Source of the DNA: JANXSD01 sp043758125
GTDB lineage: Bacteria; Bacteroidota; Bacteroidia; AKYH767-A; OLB10
NCBI GenBank assembly: GCA_043758125.1
Contig: JAYVOC010000019.1
Span: forward strand, 1 to 18,228
Length of the DNA: 18,228 nucleotides
Reading direction: 5' to 3'
In this document: positions 1 through 8,890 of the stretch, piece by piece
Numbering within the stretch: position 1 is the stretch's first letter
Layout of the letters: each line of letters begins with the position of its first letter
Program-made: the position numbers and the translations under genes
Notes under the pieces: generated by a model
Told to the model about the DNA's origin: nothing
Databases searched by the model: none
What the model saw: the letters and a program-made list of their open reading frames with translations, nothing else

Positions 1-451
1 CAACTAACTTCTTCGAAGCTCACAAATGTTGCGCTTCTTTTGAATAAGTTTTGTTTTGTATCTGGGCGGTAATACTATATTTAAAACGAACGCTTTTCAC
101 AATCCTAAGCTACATTAACATAACGTAGTACATTATCCAACCTTTGTTAAATGATCCTGTGATGTTAAAATTGCAATGGATTTTTCCATTTCCTTCTACT
201 TTTTATTGGTGGAAATAGTATTTAAAAAGTATTTTAAAAATAGGAAATTTCAAATAGCAAATTTTAAAATCTAAACGGGCAAATTTTCTATCGAAAGTAA
301 AATTTTTAATTTCATATCCAATAATTAAATCTACACAATAAAATACTTTATCGAATGCATCAATTAATTTTTGAATAATGAAATTTCTGAGAAAAGAATA
401 TGAAAAAGTGATTTTAAAAATCGTATTCCAATTGCTAACGAATCTAAATTC
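1..451. other. AT-rich intergenic stretch, no gene seen
   Basis: No open frame of credible length or composition lies here. Bases 170-440 are especially AT-rich, with many A and T runs and two copies of the nonamer GCAAATTTT about 20 bp apart. I looked for a terminator behind ispF on the minus strand and found only short A/T dyads near 415-425, too weak to call. The stretch probably holds the 3' trailer of the porU-porV-ispF unit plus upstream sequence of a gene beyond the left edge. Confidence 0.6.
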
Positions 452-928
452 TTAATTGTGAATCAATACAACAGCATACGCACAAACGCCATCTTCTCTA
501 CCAACATAACCAAGTTTTTCGTTGGTTGTTGCTTTGATAGAAATATCATCTTCTGTGATGCGCAGGATAGGTGCTAAAGCAACTTTCATCTGATCGATGA
601 ATGGATTTATTTTCGGGCGTTCTAAAACAAGTGACGCATCTATATTTCCAATAGAAAAACCTTTTTGAGAAATCAAATCAACAACACGAGCAAGTAAAAT
701 TTTACTATCGATACCTTTGAATTCGTTAGATGTATCAGGAAAATAAAATCCAATATCTTTTAATCCTGCAGCACCTAATAAAGCATCACACATTGCATGA
801 ATTAAAACATCAGCATCTGAATGACCAACAGCACCTTTTTCATGAGGAATTACTATACCACCTAATGTAAGTGTATATCCTTCTTTTAAAGGATGAACAT
901 CAAATCCAAAGCCCACCCTGATTTTCAT
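452..928 (-). CDS. ispF: 2-C-methyl-D-erythritol 2,4-cyclodiphosphate synthase
   Basis: IspF converts CDP-methylerythritol 2-phosphate to the cyclic diphosphate MEcPP, with release of CMP, in the cytoplasmic MEP isoprenoid pathway. The 158-aa length is normal for the family. The N-terminal GFDVH supplies the metal-binding Asp10 and His12. The GHSDADVLIHA segment follows at 35-45, with His44 as the expected third zinc ligand, and KATTNEKLGYVGR near the C-terminus is the family's CDP/substrate loop. The ATG start gives a compact N-terminus at the family-standard place. It lies only 20 nt downstream of the porV stop codon, on the same strand, so it is probably cotranscribed with porU-porV even though its function is unrelated to secretion. 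No clear terminator follows it. Identification is secure. Confidence 0.96.
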   Translation of the reverse strand: MKIRVGFGFDVHPLKEGYTLTLGGIVIPHEKGAVGHSDADVLIHAMCDALLGAAGLKDIGFYFPDTSNEFKGIDSKILLARVVDLISQKGFSIGNIDASLVLERPKINPFIDQMKVALAPILRITEDDISIKATTNEKLGYVGREDGVCAYAVVLIHN

Positions 929-948
929 AATAAATTAAATCGCGAAAA

Positions 949-2166
949 TTATTCTGCGCTATCGTCTTTACTCTTTTTTGTTGCAAGAGCATCAAAGTCG
1001 AATGTAAGTGTAAAATGCAACGTGTTTTCCAAAGGATTTCTTTGATCAGTAGGAATCAAGTAGGCAAGATCTAAACCAAATACATTGTAACGTAAGCCAG
1101 CACCTAATGTGAAATATTTACGGTTACCTTTTAGTTTATTCTCATAAAAATATCCGCCGCGGAAAGCAAATTGTTTATCATACCAATATTCCATTCCAAA
1201 GCCAATGTTAACTTCTTTCAACTCTTCTTTTCCTCCACCTGGAGCATCACTAAATGATTGAAATATTCCTGCTGGAACACTTACATTAGGATCTTTACCA
1301 TAAGAAATAATTTGACCATTATTTTTATCTAAACTATCAGAATAAATTGGTGGAGTAGGCACTAATAATTTGTTAAAATCCAAGTTGAAAGCTAACTCAT
1401 TGTATTCATTCAATTTCAATTTTAATCCTGGCCCTAGACGTAAATTTGCTGGTATAAAATTTTTCGTACCTGTGTTCGTATAAGAAATTTTAGAACCTAA
1501 ATTACTTATATTAACTCCACTAGAGAAAACGGCATCTTTACCACCTACTTTAATGTCTTTCTGATAATAAATACTGATATCTGCCGCAACAGAATTTCCT
1601 GCTTTTGAGTCAGCACCTTCTACCGAAGTGCCACCAGTAAGATTCGAATGTATCCATCTTAATGCAATACCACCAGATAAATTATCACTCAACTTTCTTG
1701 AATATGCGAAGTCGAAGGAAAATTCACTCGGCTTAAAATCACGAATTGTAGATCCTTGATTATCCGTAAAGGTGATATTACCCAACGAAAAATATCGGAA
1801 AGCTCCAGCAATTACTTGATCTTTTTTAATTTTGGTATATCCTGATAAGTATCCAATGAACATATCATTCACTAACGCCTTTAGCCAAGGAGTATAGGAC
1901 AATGAAACCCCTGATTTCTTATCGATAAACGCATACTTTGCTGCATTCCAATGAAGAGAATTAGCGTCAGGCGCAGAAGCAACACCTTGATCACCCATGC
2001 CACCAGCACGTGCATCGGGGGAAATTAACAGAAATGGAACTGCTGTTGTAATAGTGTTTATCTGTCCCAATAAATTTGAATTATCGGCATTTTGTGCATT
2101 AGCAGCACGGCTTCCAAGAATGGTAAAAGCCAGTAGTACAAGGAATTGTTGCGTGATTCTGTTCAT
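949..2166 (-). CDS. porV: Type IX secretion outer-membrane protein PorV (LptO)
   Basis: PorV is an outer-membrane beta-barrel of the FadL-like group. It picks up T9SS cargo from the translocon and delivers it to the PorU sortase in the attachment complex. The 405-aa product starts with a clear Sec signal peptide: basic start, hydrophobic LVLLAFTIL, and likely cleavage after ANA at about residue 24. The conserved N-terminal block follows, containing PFLLISPDARAGGMGD and then SLHWNAAKYAF. The rest alternates in the manner of beta-strands and ends with FTLTFDFD before a charged tail. It lies 98 bp downstream of porU. It has its own TAnnTTTG element (2221-2228) and a leader hairpin, so it may be expressed above the level of porU. 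The pairing with porU is known from other T9SS bacteria and supports the call. Confidence 0.95.
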   Translation of the reverse strand: MNRITQQFLVLLAFTILGSRAANAQNADNSNLLGQINTITTAVPFLLISPDARAGGMGDQGVASAPDANSLHWNAAKYAFIDKKSGVSLSYTPWLKALVNDMFIGYLSGYTKIKKDQVIAGAFRYFSLGNITFTDNQGSTIRDFKPSEFSFDFAYSRKLSDNLSGGIALRWIHSNLTGGTSVEGADSKAGNSVAADISIYYQKDIKVGGKDAVFSSGVNISNLGSKISYTNTGTKNFIPANLRLGPGLKLKLNEYNELAFNLDFNKLLVPTPPIYSDSLDKNNGQIISYGKDPNVSVPAGIFQSFSDAPGGGKEELKEVNIGFGMEYWYDKQFAFRGGYFYENKLKGNRKYFTLGAGLRYNVFGLDLAYLIPTDQRNPLENTLHFTLTFDFDALATKKSKDDSAE

Positions 2167-2181
2167 TTTTTGTAATTATTA

Positions 2182-2213
2182 CCTTTCAAAAATTAGTTCT
2201 AAATTCTGAAAGG
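2182..2213 (-). promoter_or_regulatory. Stem-loop in the porV 5' leader
   Basis: On the minus strand the arms CCTTTCA (2207-2213) and TGAAAGG (2182-2188) pair perfectly. Inside them AATT pairs with AATT across a small 1x2 internal bulge and a 7-nt loop, giving 11 base pairs in all. The structure lies between the predicted porV -7 element and the ATG, close to where the transcript should begin. No T-run follows either arm, so it does not look like a terminator for porU. A transcript-stabilising or translation-affecting leader hairpin is the likely role (inference). Confidence 0.45.
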
Positions 2214-2220
2214 AAGGTCG

Positions 2221-2228
2221 CAAATATA
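2221..2228 (-). promoter_or_regulatory. Predicted porV promoter -7 element
   Basis: Read on the minus strand, the octamer is TATATTTG, an exact match to the TAnnTTTG -7 element of the Bacteroidota primary sigma factor. I see no TTG at the expected 19-23 bp upstream, so the -33 half is weak. Its place in the porU-porV gap, about 55 bp before the porV ATG, makes a separate porV transcript plausible. Confidence 0.5.
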
Positions 2229-2264
2229 ACGATAAATGATGTTTAAAGGTTACGTATTAAGGTG

Positions 2265-5200
2265 TTAACGTAGGATTACTAAACGCTCCATCTTTTGAGC
2301 CGTCTCGCCTTCCGCTGTTCTTACTTTGAGCTTGTAAATATATACTCCTCGAGCTAACTGATCACCAAAATCATCTTTGCCATCCCACTCAAGTGAGGTG
2401 TTTCTAAATCCCTGGCTAATAATATAGGTGTCAAGTGTTTTCACTAATTTTCCACTAACAGTAAATACTTGAACTTGAACAGTCATTCCCGAACAAGCTG
2501 CATTGTGCTCAAAGAAAAAACTTGTATGTGTTGTAAATGGATTCGGGTAATTTAAAACATGATCTAAGGCTAATTGTGCAGATGCACTCACGATAAATTC
2601 AGTGGTTCGTTCTGTAGAATTGTTGTTAATGTCCCACGCTTTAAACTTTATGGTATGAGGACCTTCACTAAGTTTTGATAATTTATAAATCACCTGACCT
2701 TTCTGATAACTGTCTAAATTTGATTCGTAAAAATCATTCAGCACATATAGCTTCTGAGGCTCATTATCTAGTTGTGCAGTTATATCATGACCAATACCAT
2801 TACCAACGGTATTAATTCCACTAGAGTCAAATAAAATTGCATAAATACTAGGATTAGCATTTGTTAGTCCGCCAAAAACAAATTTTTCATCGTTCATGTA
2901 AAGTCGAACGTCGGGACCAACAGCATCATTCAAACTACTATCGGCAGCACCCCCAATTGTGAAACTTTCATCATAACCATTGGCATCATCTACATCAGTA
3001 TTTGCATAGAAACTTAATCGTCCACTTCCGTATTTGTAAGAGATATCACGAGGAACAATAAAATTATTCGTAAAGATTCCATTTTTAACACTTGCCTTTC
3101 CTCGATACAAAACATTTTTTCTGAGAGGAAAACTATCTAATACACTTTGATCTTTTCCTGTATTGTCATTTACTAATGTTTTAACTTCTGTCGACTTATC
3201 GAAAATGGTGGTAAATACGACGCCATTAAATCCAGTAAGCGTATTTCCTGTGCCATCTGTAACTTTACCCCTAATGGTAATTTTACTTAAAGCAGAAAGT
3301 GTATCCGCCGCAATGGAGGTTCCAGTTTTTTCGATGGCAACTGTTTGTACGTTATATTTAGGATAGGCTAAACGCATAGCAGGGTCTCCCAATAACGTCA
3401 CTATTCTATTATATGGTTGATCTCTTTTGGATAAACGTTGTATATCTCCAATCCTTGGCATCTCACCATTAAGTGGAGTAAACATATAATCCATCATTCG
3501 CAAATTAATCGCTTTGTTTTCGTTTGCAAAAGCTAACCTTACTGTAGTTAGTAATGCACATCCACCACCATGGCTGTTAAGCAAAATTAATTCGCCTGCT
3601 GATGTTCTTAATGGATCATCAAACCGACTAAATTCACATGTTGCTGTAATAAATAATGGTAGTTTATTTGTGTTTTGCCATGCATTTATCATGGGGATAT
3701 CTAAGATTGCTTCTGCAGCCCAGCCTATCTCTCCACCATGACCAGTATAGTTCATTAGCAATGCTCCTTTTTCAACACGTTTGTTAATGGCATCATTCAC
3801 CTCTGGATATCGTGAACCACCAGGTGTACTAACTTGTTGATACGAATCAAGTACAATTTGATCGATGTTGTAAACTGGATGTGCAGCTTTTACAGTATTT
3901 AAAATGTCTTCACTTTGATTGAAATGTAAATTGTAATCTTGATCATCAGCAATGAAGCATAAGACATTGCGCCAATCGCCTAAACGTCCTGTACTAGTTC
4001 CTTCACAACTAGTAGGATTTGTGGCGGTTCCGGGAGTAGAATACGAAATAATTTTATCAACTACTGCGGTTGCTTCATCGGTATTTTTTACTGGTAATCT
4101 TCCTACTCCTAAGTCGATGAGTTCCGCATTTTGCAAGGTTCCTTCATTGTCATCCATCATACCGAAAAAATCATCCGACGTATACGAGGAAATTACAGCA
4201 AGTGAATTTTCAGATTGAAATGTAGGAATGAAATTAGTGTTTCCATTAATCCTGTTTTTCAAATCGTACGAACCATCGCCTATCAATAATAAATAGCGAG
4301 GTAAAGAAGACGGCAATGCACGATCATAAAACATTTTCGCAAAATCACGGATGGAAGAAACGTCACGAGCACCACTCGAAAATTCATTAAACACTTGTGG
4401 CAACGATGCAACCTCCACTGTAAGATGATCGTGTGTACGATGGAAATCAGCTAACCTATTTGCTTGATCCATAAATTCACTTGCCGATACAATTATCATA
4501 TCAGTTGGAGTTAATCCTAACGCATGTAAATTTTGATTTTCGATTTTGCCGAATTTATCAGCGATCTTAAAATTATTTTCATCAAATAAAATGTATTCCG
4601 ATGAAGCACCTGCACCAAGGTTTTGAATAAATTCCAAACTATTTCCATTCAATAAAAAATCTTGTTGCAAAACAGTTGTTGGTGAATTAACATTCCATAG
4701 TGTTAATCCGGTTTTCGCATTGCTGATAATATACCGACTTAAACTCGATGTATTCAAAGTGTCGAGGTCTCTGAACATTAATAGTCCACCAGAAACGGAT
4801 AAACTACGATTAACATTTATCGAAATATAATCTAGCCAGCCAGATGAATTAGAATTGTAGGGTTGGAAAACATAATTTAAATTTATTGCTGGTGAACTTG
4901 CATAAAATGTTTTGAATTGAATATTGGAATTGCCAAAAGCATCGGTATAGTTGGTGGATACATTTGGAATATTTTGGGTTACTATTGTTGCATTATTATA
5001 ATTGACAAGAAACTTACTGTAGACTGTGCCAAAATCATAAGTTGTTCGAGCAATAACACTTGATTTTAACGAAGCATTCCCTGGAATTAAATCTGGAAAT
5101 TGAAATGAAAAATTCTGGCTTAAAGAAACATCAAAAACTTCACCATACCAGTTTCTCCCAGATTTAATAAAGTTACTTTTATCTTCTTCGTGAAATGCTC

Positions 5201-6119
5201 TATCAGTAAAACTAGTTACTGTTCGATTTGATGGACCAGAAAGTGTGGATGTTGATCCTACTCTTTTAGCAGCACCTGTTCCGCCATCAAATGTGATGAA
5301 GTAATAAGTAGTATCAGTAAAAAGATTTTTAATATGATTATACCTTTTTTCTGATAGAGAATACGTCCATCTATCCGGACCTTGACCGTAGAAAAGAAAA
5401 TAATCACCTTCGTTAAAACTCCCGTTGTTATCAACATCAATAATTTTTATCGCATTTTCTTGTAGGTCATCAATACGAGGAATGCTATTTAAGGTTGGAA
5501 CCATTCCACCGCCATTACCAAATAGTCTTAGTGTAGTGCCATTAATATCATTCGATGAGATTCCTAATTCGCGTAAAAAATCATACGATACTTTATAAAT
5601 TCCATCATCGGTTAGGCCGATTTTATACCATGTTCCAGTGGAAAGAATAGAATTTGGTGCATATACACGTACAGTAGATCGTTGAGCAGAATTGCTACTC
5701 GGTGATTTGGAGAGATTTAATCGGAAACTGATTAATTTCTCAATCTTATTGGTGCTTGGGTTTAAACGAAAGGGAAGGATTGATATTAATGTGGAACTAG
5801 ATTTCCTTTCTATAACCTTTTCGGTGGTGATAACAGGTGAACCATCCAAAGTAACAAGTTTGGATTTCAACTCCTCAGCTGTTAATTCTTGATATTGAGG
5901 TTCCAAAATAGTCGCATTCGTTCCAACCTGACCATTTATTTGTTTTACATACCATGGAAGAAATCCTGTATCATTTTTGTACTGTGCTCCGTTAAAAGAA
6001 AGGTGAATTCCTTCAATAGAAGAATTTGAAATCGGATCCCAATTAAGTATTATTCGATCGCTTTGGGCTTGAAGGGTGCCCACCAAAAGAAATATTGACA
6101 AATAAATGACTAACTTCAT
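2265..6119 (-). CDS. porU: T9SS C-terminal signal peptidase/sortase PorU (C25 family)
   Basis: PorU is the cell-surface gingipain-like cysteine peptidase that removes the C-terminal signal from T9SS cargo and attaches cargo to the surface anchor. I chose the start at 6119, where MKLVIYLSIFLLVGTLQAQ forms a clean signal peptide; an in-frame ATG at 6170 would add 17 polar residues ahead of it. From 6119 the product has 1284 aa. A long beta-rich N-terminal region precedes the C25 domain (about residues 535-920). The catalytic pair is visible: His in NYTGHGGEIGW (codon 3738-3740, residue 794) and Cys in TATCEFSR (codon 3636-3638, residue 828), 34 residues apart as expected for PorU. The last ~95 residues form a FlgD-like/T9SS C-terminal domain, with LNYPNPF and then a terminal GVYIYKLKV strand. 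porV follows after 98 bp; porP and gldJ diverge upstream. Confidence 0.95.
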   Translation of the reverse strand: MKLVIYLSIFLLVGTLQAQSDRIILNWDPISNSSIEGIHLSFNGAQYKNDTGFLPWYVKQINGQVGTNATILEPQYQELTAEELKSKLVTLDGSPVITTEKVIERKSSSTLISILPFRLNPSTNKIEKLISFRLNLSKSPSSNSAQRSTVRVYAPNSILSTGTWYKIGLTDDGIYKVSYDFLRELGISSNDINGTTLRLFGNGGGMVPTLNSIPRIDDLQENAIKIIDVDNNGSFNEGDYFLFYGQGPDRWTYSLSEKRYNHIKNLFTDTTYYFITFDGGTGAAKRVGSTSTLSGPSNRTVTSFTDRAFHEEDKSNFIKSGRNWYGEVFDVSLSQNFSFQFPDLIPGNASLKSSVIARTTYDFGTVYSKFLVNYNNATIVTQNIPNVSTNYTDAFGNSNIQFKTFYASSPAINLNYVFQPYNSNSSGWLDYISINVNRSLSVSGGLLMFRDLDTLNTSSLSRYIISNAKTGLTLWNVNSPTTVLQQDFLLNGNSLEFIQNLGAGASSEYILFDENNFKIADKFGKIENQNLHALGLTPTDMIIVSASEFMDQANRLADFHRTHDHLTVEVASLPQVFNEFSSGARDVSSIRDFAKMFYDRALPSSLPRYLLLIGDGSYDLKNRINGNTNFIPTFQSENSLAVISSYTSDDFFGMMDDNEGTLQNAELIDLGVGRLPVKNTDEATAVVDKIISYSTPGTATNPTSCEGTSTGRLGDWRNVLCFIADDQDYNLHFNQSEDILNTVKAAHPVYNIDQIVLDSYQQVSTPGGSRYPEVNDAINKRVEKGALLMNYTGHGGEIGWAAEAILDIPMINAWQNTNKLPLFITATCEFSRFDDPLRTSAGELILLNSHGGGCALLTTVRLAFANENKAINLRMMDYMFTPLNGEMPRIGDIQRLSKRDQPYNRIVTLLGDPAMRLAYPKYNVQTVAIEKTGTSIAADTLSALSKITIRGKVTDGTGNTLTGFNGVVFTTIFDKSTEVKTLVNDNTGKDQSVLDSFPLRKNVLYRGKASVKNGIFTNNFIVPRDISYKYGSGRLSFYANTDVDDANGYDESFTIGGAADSSLNDAVGPDVRLYMNDEKFVFGGLTNANPSIYAILFDSSGINTVGNGIGHDITAQLDNEPQKLYVLNDFYESNLDSYQKGQVIYKLSKLSEGPHTIKFKAWDINNNSTERTTEFIVSASAQLALDHVLNYPNPFTTHTSFFFEHNAACSGMTVQVQVFTVSGKLVKTLDTYIISQGFRNTSLEWDGKDDFGDQLARGVYIYKLKVRTAEGETAQKMERLVILR

Positions 6120-6389
6120 TTTAGAGGAGAACAGAGGTATTTGTGAGGTAAAATTTAAAGATGAAGTCATTCCTTCGTAAGATTTATGCTTTTTTATGCT
6201 ATTTTAAGAAACAAAAAAATTAAATTTGTGCTCATAAGTTTAATGGATTTTACATCTTTGATGTTTCAACCAAACAGCGAATGAACGTTTTTGGTTTGTA
6301 AATATTGCAAGAATTGTCTCAATTAGGATCAAATAAGTGTAACAAATTTATGACTCTCCGTATAACTCGATTATATAAAAGTATCCGTT
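6120..6389. promoter_or_regulatory. Divergent region between porU and porP/gldJ
   Basis: This 270-bp AT-rich spacer must hold the promoters for both T9SS transcription units. On the plus strand TAAATTTG (6221-6228) matches TAnnTTTG but has no -33 partner and would leave a leader of about 155 nt. On the minus strand the closest match is a T-rich octamer with one mismatch near 6211-6218. A 7-bp dyad, AACCAAA (6268-6274) with TTTGGTT (6290-6296), has a 15-nt loop. None of these is strong enough to call a defined site. Confidence 0.4.
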
Positions 6390-7400
6390 ATGCTTAAGCG
6401 ACTGCTCCTGTGTGTATTTATTGGATTTAGTTTGGTGTCGGAGGCTCAGGATCCTCAATTCACACAATTCTATGCAAATCCTTTATACTTGAATCCAGCC
6501 TTCGCTGGATCTGCAAGATGTCCTCGTGTAGGCATTAACTACCGTAATCAGTGGCCTGCTCTCAAAGAAACTTACATTACAACAAGTGCATCTTATGATC
6601 AGCATTTTGATGGTATAAACGGAGGATTAGGCTTGTTGGTTTTAAATGATAAAGCCGGTGAAGGCACAATTGCCACCACAAATATAAGCGCGATGTATGC
6701 TTATCAGCTTAATATCAACCGTAAATTTTCAATGCGCTTTGGATTACAAGGAACGTATGTTCAGAAAAAATTGGATTTCGATAAACTAACGTTCGGTGAT
6801 ATGATTGATCCCCGTTATGGTTTTGTTTATGAAACACAAGAAACAAGACCAAAAGAATCAAGGCATTATACCGATTTCTCAGCAGGAGTACTAGCATATA
6901 CAAGCAAAGTGTATGGTGGTCTTGCTGTAAATCACATGACCCAGCCCGATGAAGCGTTTATCGTAAAAGGTACCAGTAAATTACCAATGAAAATCACAGC
7001 TCATATTGGTGCATTGATTCCTATTGGAGAAGGATCTGGTGGTGGTTATCGTGGTCGTATTGATAAGGACGATGGAACTTTCATATCTCCCAATTTATTA
7101 TATCAGCAACAAGCTTCCTTTAATCAAATTAACTTCGGTATGTACGTGCTTCACTCACCAATTGTGGGTGGTTTATGGTACCGTGGTAACTTTGGCAAAG
7201 GTAATTTCATCTCAAGCGACTCATTTATTGCCTTAATTGGAATCCAAAAAGGGATCTTCAAATTTGGCTATAGTTATGACGTAACAGTATCGAAATTAAG
7301 TAATTCAACAGGCGGCTCACATGAGTTAAGTTTAGGTCTCCAATTTGAATGTCATCCAAAAAAGAAAAGATTCCGTGCAATATCTTGTCCTAGTTTTTAG
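6390..7400 (+). CDS. porP: PorP/SprF family type IX secretion membrane protein
   Basis: This 336-aa protein belongs to the PorP/SprF family of outer-membrane barrel proteins, which support T9SS assembly or help export particular adhesins such as SprB. It has a signal peptide (MLKRLLLCVFIGFSLVSEA) followed by the family hallmark DPQFTQFYANPLYLNPAFAG at about residues 21-40. Repeated beta-strand segments follow (for example SAGVLAYTSKVYGGLAVNH), and the basic tail ends in ISCPSF. It sits 41 nt ahead of gldJ on the same strand and is almost certainly cotranscribed with it. Genomes often carry several PorP/SprF paralogues, so whether this is the one equivalent to P. gingivalis PorP or an SprF-like partner cannot be told from the window. 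The family is certain; the gene symbol is less so. Confidence 0.9.
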   Translation: MLKRLLLCVFIGFSLVSEAQDPQFTQFYANPLYLNPAFAGSARCPRVGINYRNQWPALKETYITTSASYDQHFDGINGGLGLLVLNDKAGEGTIATTNISAMYAYQLNINRKFSMRFGLQGTYVQKKLDFDKLTFGDMIDPRYGFVYETQETRPKESRHYTDFSAGVLAYTSKVYGGLAVNHMTQPDEAFIVKGTSKLPMKITAHIGALIPIGEGSGGGYRGRIDKDDGTFISPNLLYQQQASFNQINFGMYVLHSPIVGGLWYRGNFGKGNFISSDSFIALIGIQKGIFKFGYSYDVTVSKLSNSTGGSHELSLGLQFECHPKKKRFRAISCPSF

Positions 7401-7441
7401 TTATTTGTGCATATTTGTCCTCCCTAAAAAAGCTTACACAC

Positions 7442-8875
7442 ATGAAAGTTAAAAATCATTTGCTTCCCGTTCTTAGTTTAGGAATGATGATTTTTACCGC
7501 TTGTTCACCGAAGGATAAGTCCTCGTCAACAGGTTGGGATTATAATAATGAGAAAAACGGTGGCTTCGAAGTTGTCAATTATAGCGAGCAGGAAACTGGT
7601 CCTGGGTTGGTACTTATCGAAGGTGGTACATTTACAATGGGCCGCACCGAAGAAGAAGTAGTTCATGATTGGGACAACATGCCTCGTCGTGCTACAGTTT
7701 CCTCTTATTACCTCGATGAAACAGAGGTTGCTAATGTTCATTGGCTAGAATACCTTTATTGGTTAAATCGCGTTTTTGGAACGGATTACCCAGAGGTTTA
7801 TCGTAAAGCACTTCCAGATACCCTAGTATGGCGTGATCGTTTAGCATTTAACGAACCTTATATTGAGCATTATTTACGTCACCCAGCGTTCAAAGATTAT
7901 CCAGTAGTAGGTGTAAATTGGTTACAAGCAAGTGATTTTTGCGCTTGGCGTACAGATCGTGTAAACGAACAAATTCTTATTCGCGAAGGTATTCTTCGTG
8001 TGAATCCTGCTCAGGTGAACGAGGATAACTTTAACACTGATGCGTACCTAGCAGGTCAGTACGAAGGTTTAGTAAAAAGCCCATTGAGGGATCTTAATCC
8101 TAATAACGATACACGTAAAGTGCGTATGGAAGATGGTATTTTATTACCGCGCTATCGTCTACCAACAGAAGCAGAATGGGAATTTGGAGCCATGGGTTTA
8201 ATTGGAAATACAGTTTATGAAAACGTAAACGAACGTAAATTATACCCTTGGAATGGACACAGTGTTCGTAACCCTGAAGATAAATGGCAAGGAGAAATGC
8301 TTGCAAACTTCAAACGTGGACGAGGTGATAATATGGGAGTTGCAGGTCGATTGAATGATAATGCTGATATCACTGCTCCCGTTTACTCTTATGTACCTAA
8401 CGATTACGGTTTGTATAACATGGCTGGTAACGTAGCAGAATGGGTAATGGATGTGTATCGTCCCTTATCTCATGAAGATGTAACAGATTTTAGATCATTC
8501 CGTGGTAACGTTTATAAAACTCAAGTTACCGATGATGAAGGTGCAATTGCTGAAAAAGATAGCTTAGGTCGTGTTCAATTACGTGATGTGACAGAAGCTG
8601 AAGCATCAACACGTCGTAATTACCAAAAAGCCGATAACATCAACTATCAAGATGGTGATGAGCCAGATTATACACTATACAATTCTGGAACATCTACTTT
8701 AATTGATGATAAGGCTCGTGTAGTAAAAGGTGGTTCTTGGAAAGATCGCGCTTATTACATGACACCAGGTGCTCGCCGTTTCCTTGATGAAAATCAAAGT
8801 ACCGATTGGTTAGGATTCCGTTGTGCAATGGCACGTGTAGGAAGTCCAGTTGGGCTGGGTGGAAAGAAAAGATAA
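7442..8875 (+). CDS. gldJ: Gliding motility / T9SS lipoprotein GldJ
   Basis: GldJ is an outer-membrane lipoprotein needed for T9SS stability and gliding, with a fold like formylglycine-generating enzyme (FGE/SUMF1). I chose ATG 7442, which gives 477 aa and a lipoprotein signal with lipobox FTAC and Cys21; an upstream TTG at 7415 only adds nine residues before it. The FGE-like domain starts around residue 50 with PGLVLIEGGTFTMGRTEEE. It continues through VSSYYLDETEV, YPVVGVNWLQASDFCAWRTDRVNEQ and LPTEAEWEFGA, and ends with KGGSWKDRAY and WLGFRCAMARVG. The PGLVLIEGG start, the LPDTLVWRDRLAFNEP block and the neighbourhood of porU point to GldJ rather than its paralogue GldK; no gldL follows. Arginine codons are overwhelmingly CGT, consistent with high expression. 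CATATTTG at 7410-7417, one base off TAnnTTTG, might give an internal promoter. Confidence 0.92.
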   Translation: MKVKNHLLPVLSLGMMIFTACSPKDKSSSTGWDYNNEKNGGFEVVNYSEQETGPGLVLIEGGTFTMGRTEEEVVHDWDNMPRRATVSSYYLDETEVANVHWLEYLYWLNRVFGTDYPEVYRKALPDTLVWRDRLAFNEPYIEHYLRHPAFKDYPVVGVNWLQASDFCAWRTDRVNEQILIREGILRVNPAQVNEDNFNTDAYLAGQYEGLVKSPLRDLNPNNDTRKVRMEDGILLPRYRLPTEAEWEFGAMGLIGNTVYENVNERKLYPWNGHSVRNPEDKWQGEMLANFKRGRGDNMGVAGRLNDNADITAPVYSYVPNDYGLYNMAGNVAEWVMDVYRPLSHEDVTDFRSFRGNVYKTQVTDDEGAIAEKDSLGRVQLRDVTEAEASTRRNYQKADNINYQDGDEPDYTLYNSGTSTLIDDKARVVKGGSWKDRAYYMTPGARRFLDENQSTDWLGFRCAMARVGSPVGLGGKKR

Positions 8876-8890
8876 TTACATTATATAAAT

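Noticed and set aside
415..430. Terminator behind ispF
   Set aside because: GATTTT/AAAATC is nearly continuous with almost no loop and no GC, so it would not form a stable hairpin.
3163..4218. Plus-strand open frames inside porU
   Set aside because: They are antisense shadows of a long, well-conserved coding frame, lack family motifs and have odd residue composition.
6120..6170. Longer PorU start at 6170
   Set aside because: It places 17 polar residues ahead of a complete signal peptide; the ATG at 6119 begins directly with the basic and hydrophobic segments.
6221..6296. TAAATTTG element and 7-bp dyad upstream of the porP-like gene
   Set aside because: The octamer has no -33 partner and a very long leader, and the dyad has a 15-nt loop. 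Both are expected by chance in such AT-rich DNA.
7502..7520. Lipoprotein surface-export signal after Cys21 of GldJ
   Set aside because: CSPKDKSS has Lys and Asp downstream of the Cys, but not at the positions described for Bacteroidota surface-export signals, and GldJ is normally on the periplasmic side.
7442..8875. Assignment of the FGE-like lipoprotein as GldK/PorK
   Set aside because: A PorP-family gene precedes it, as in the P. gingivalis porPKLMN operon, but no L, M or N gene follows. The PGLVLIEGG and LPDTLVWRDRLAFNEP blocks and the porU neighbourhood fit GldJ.
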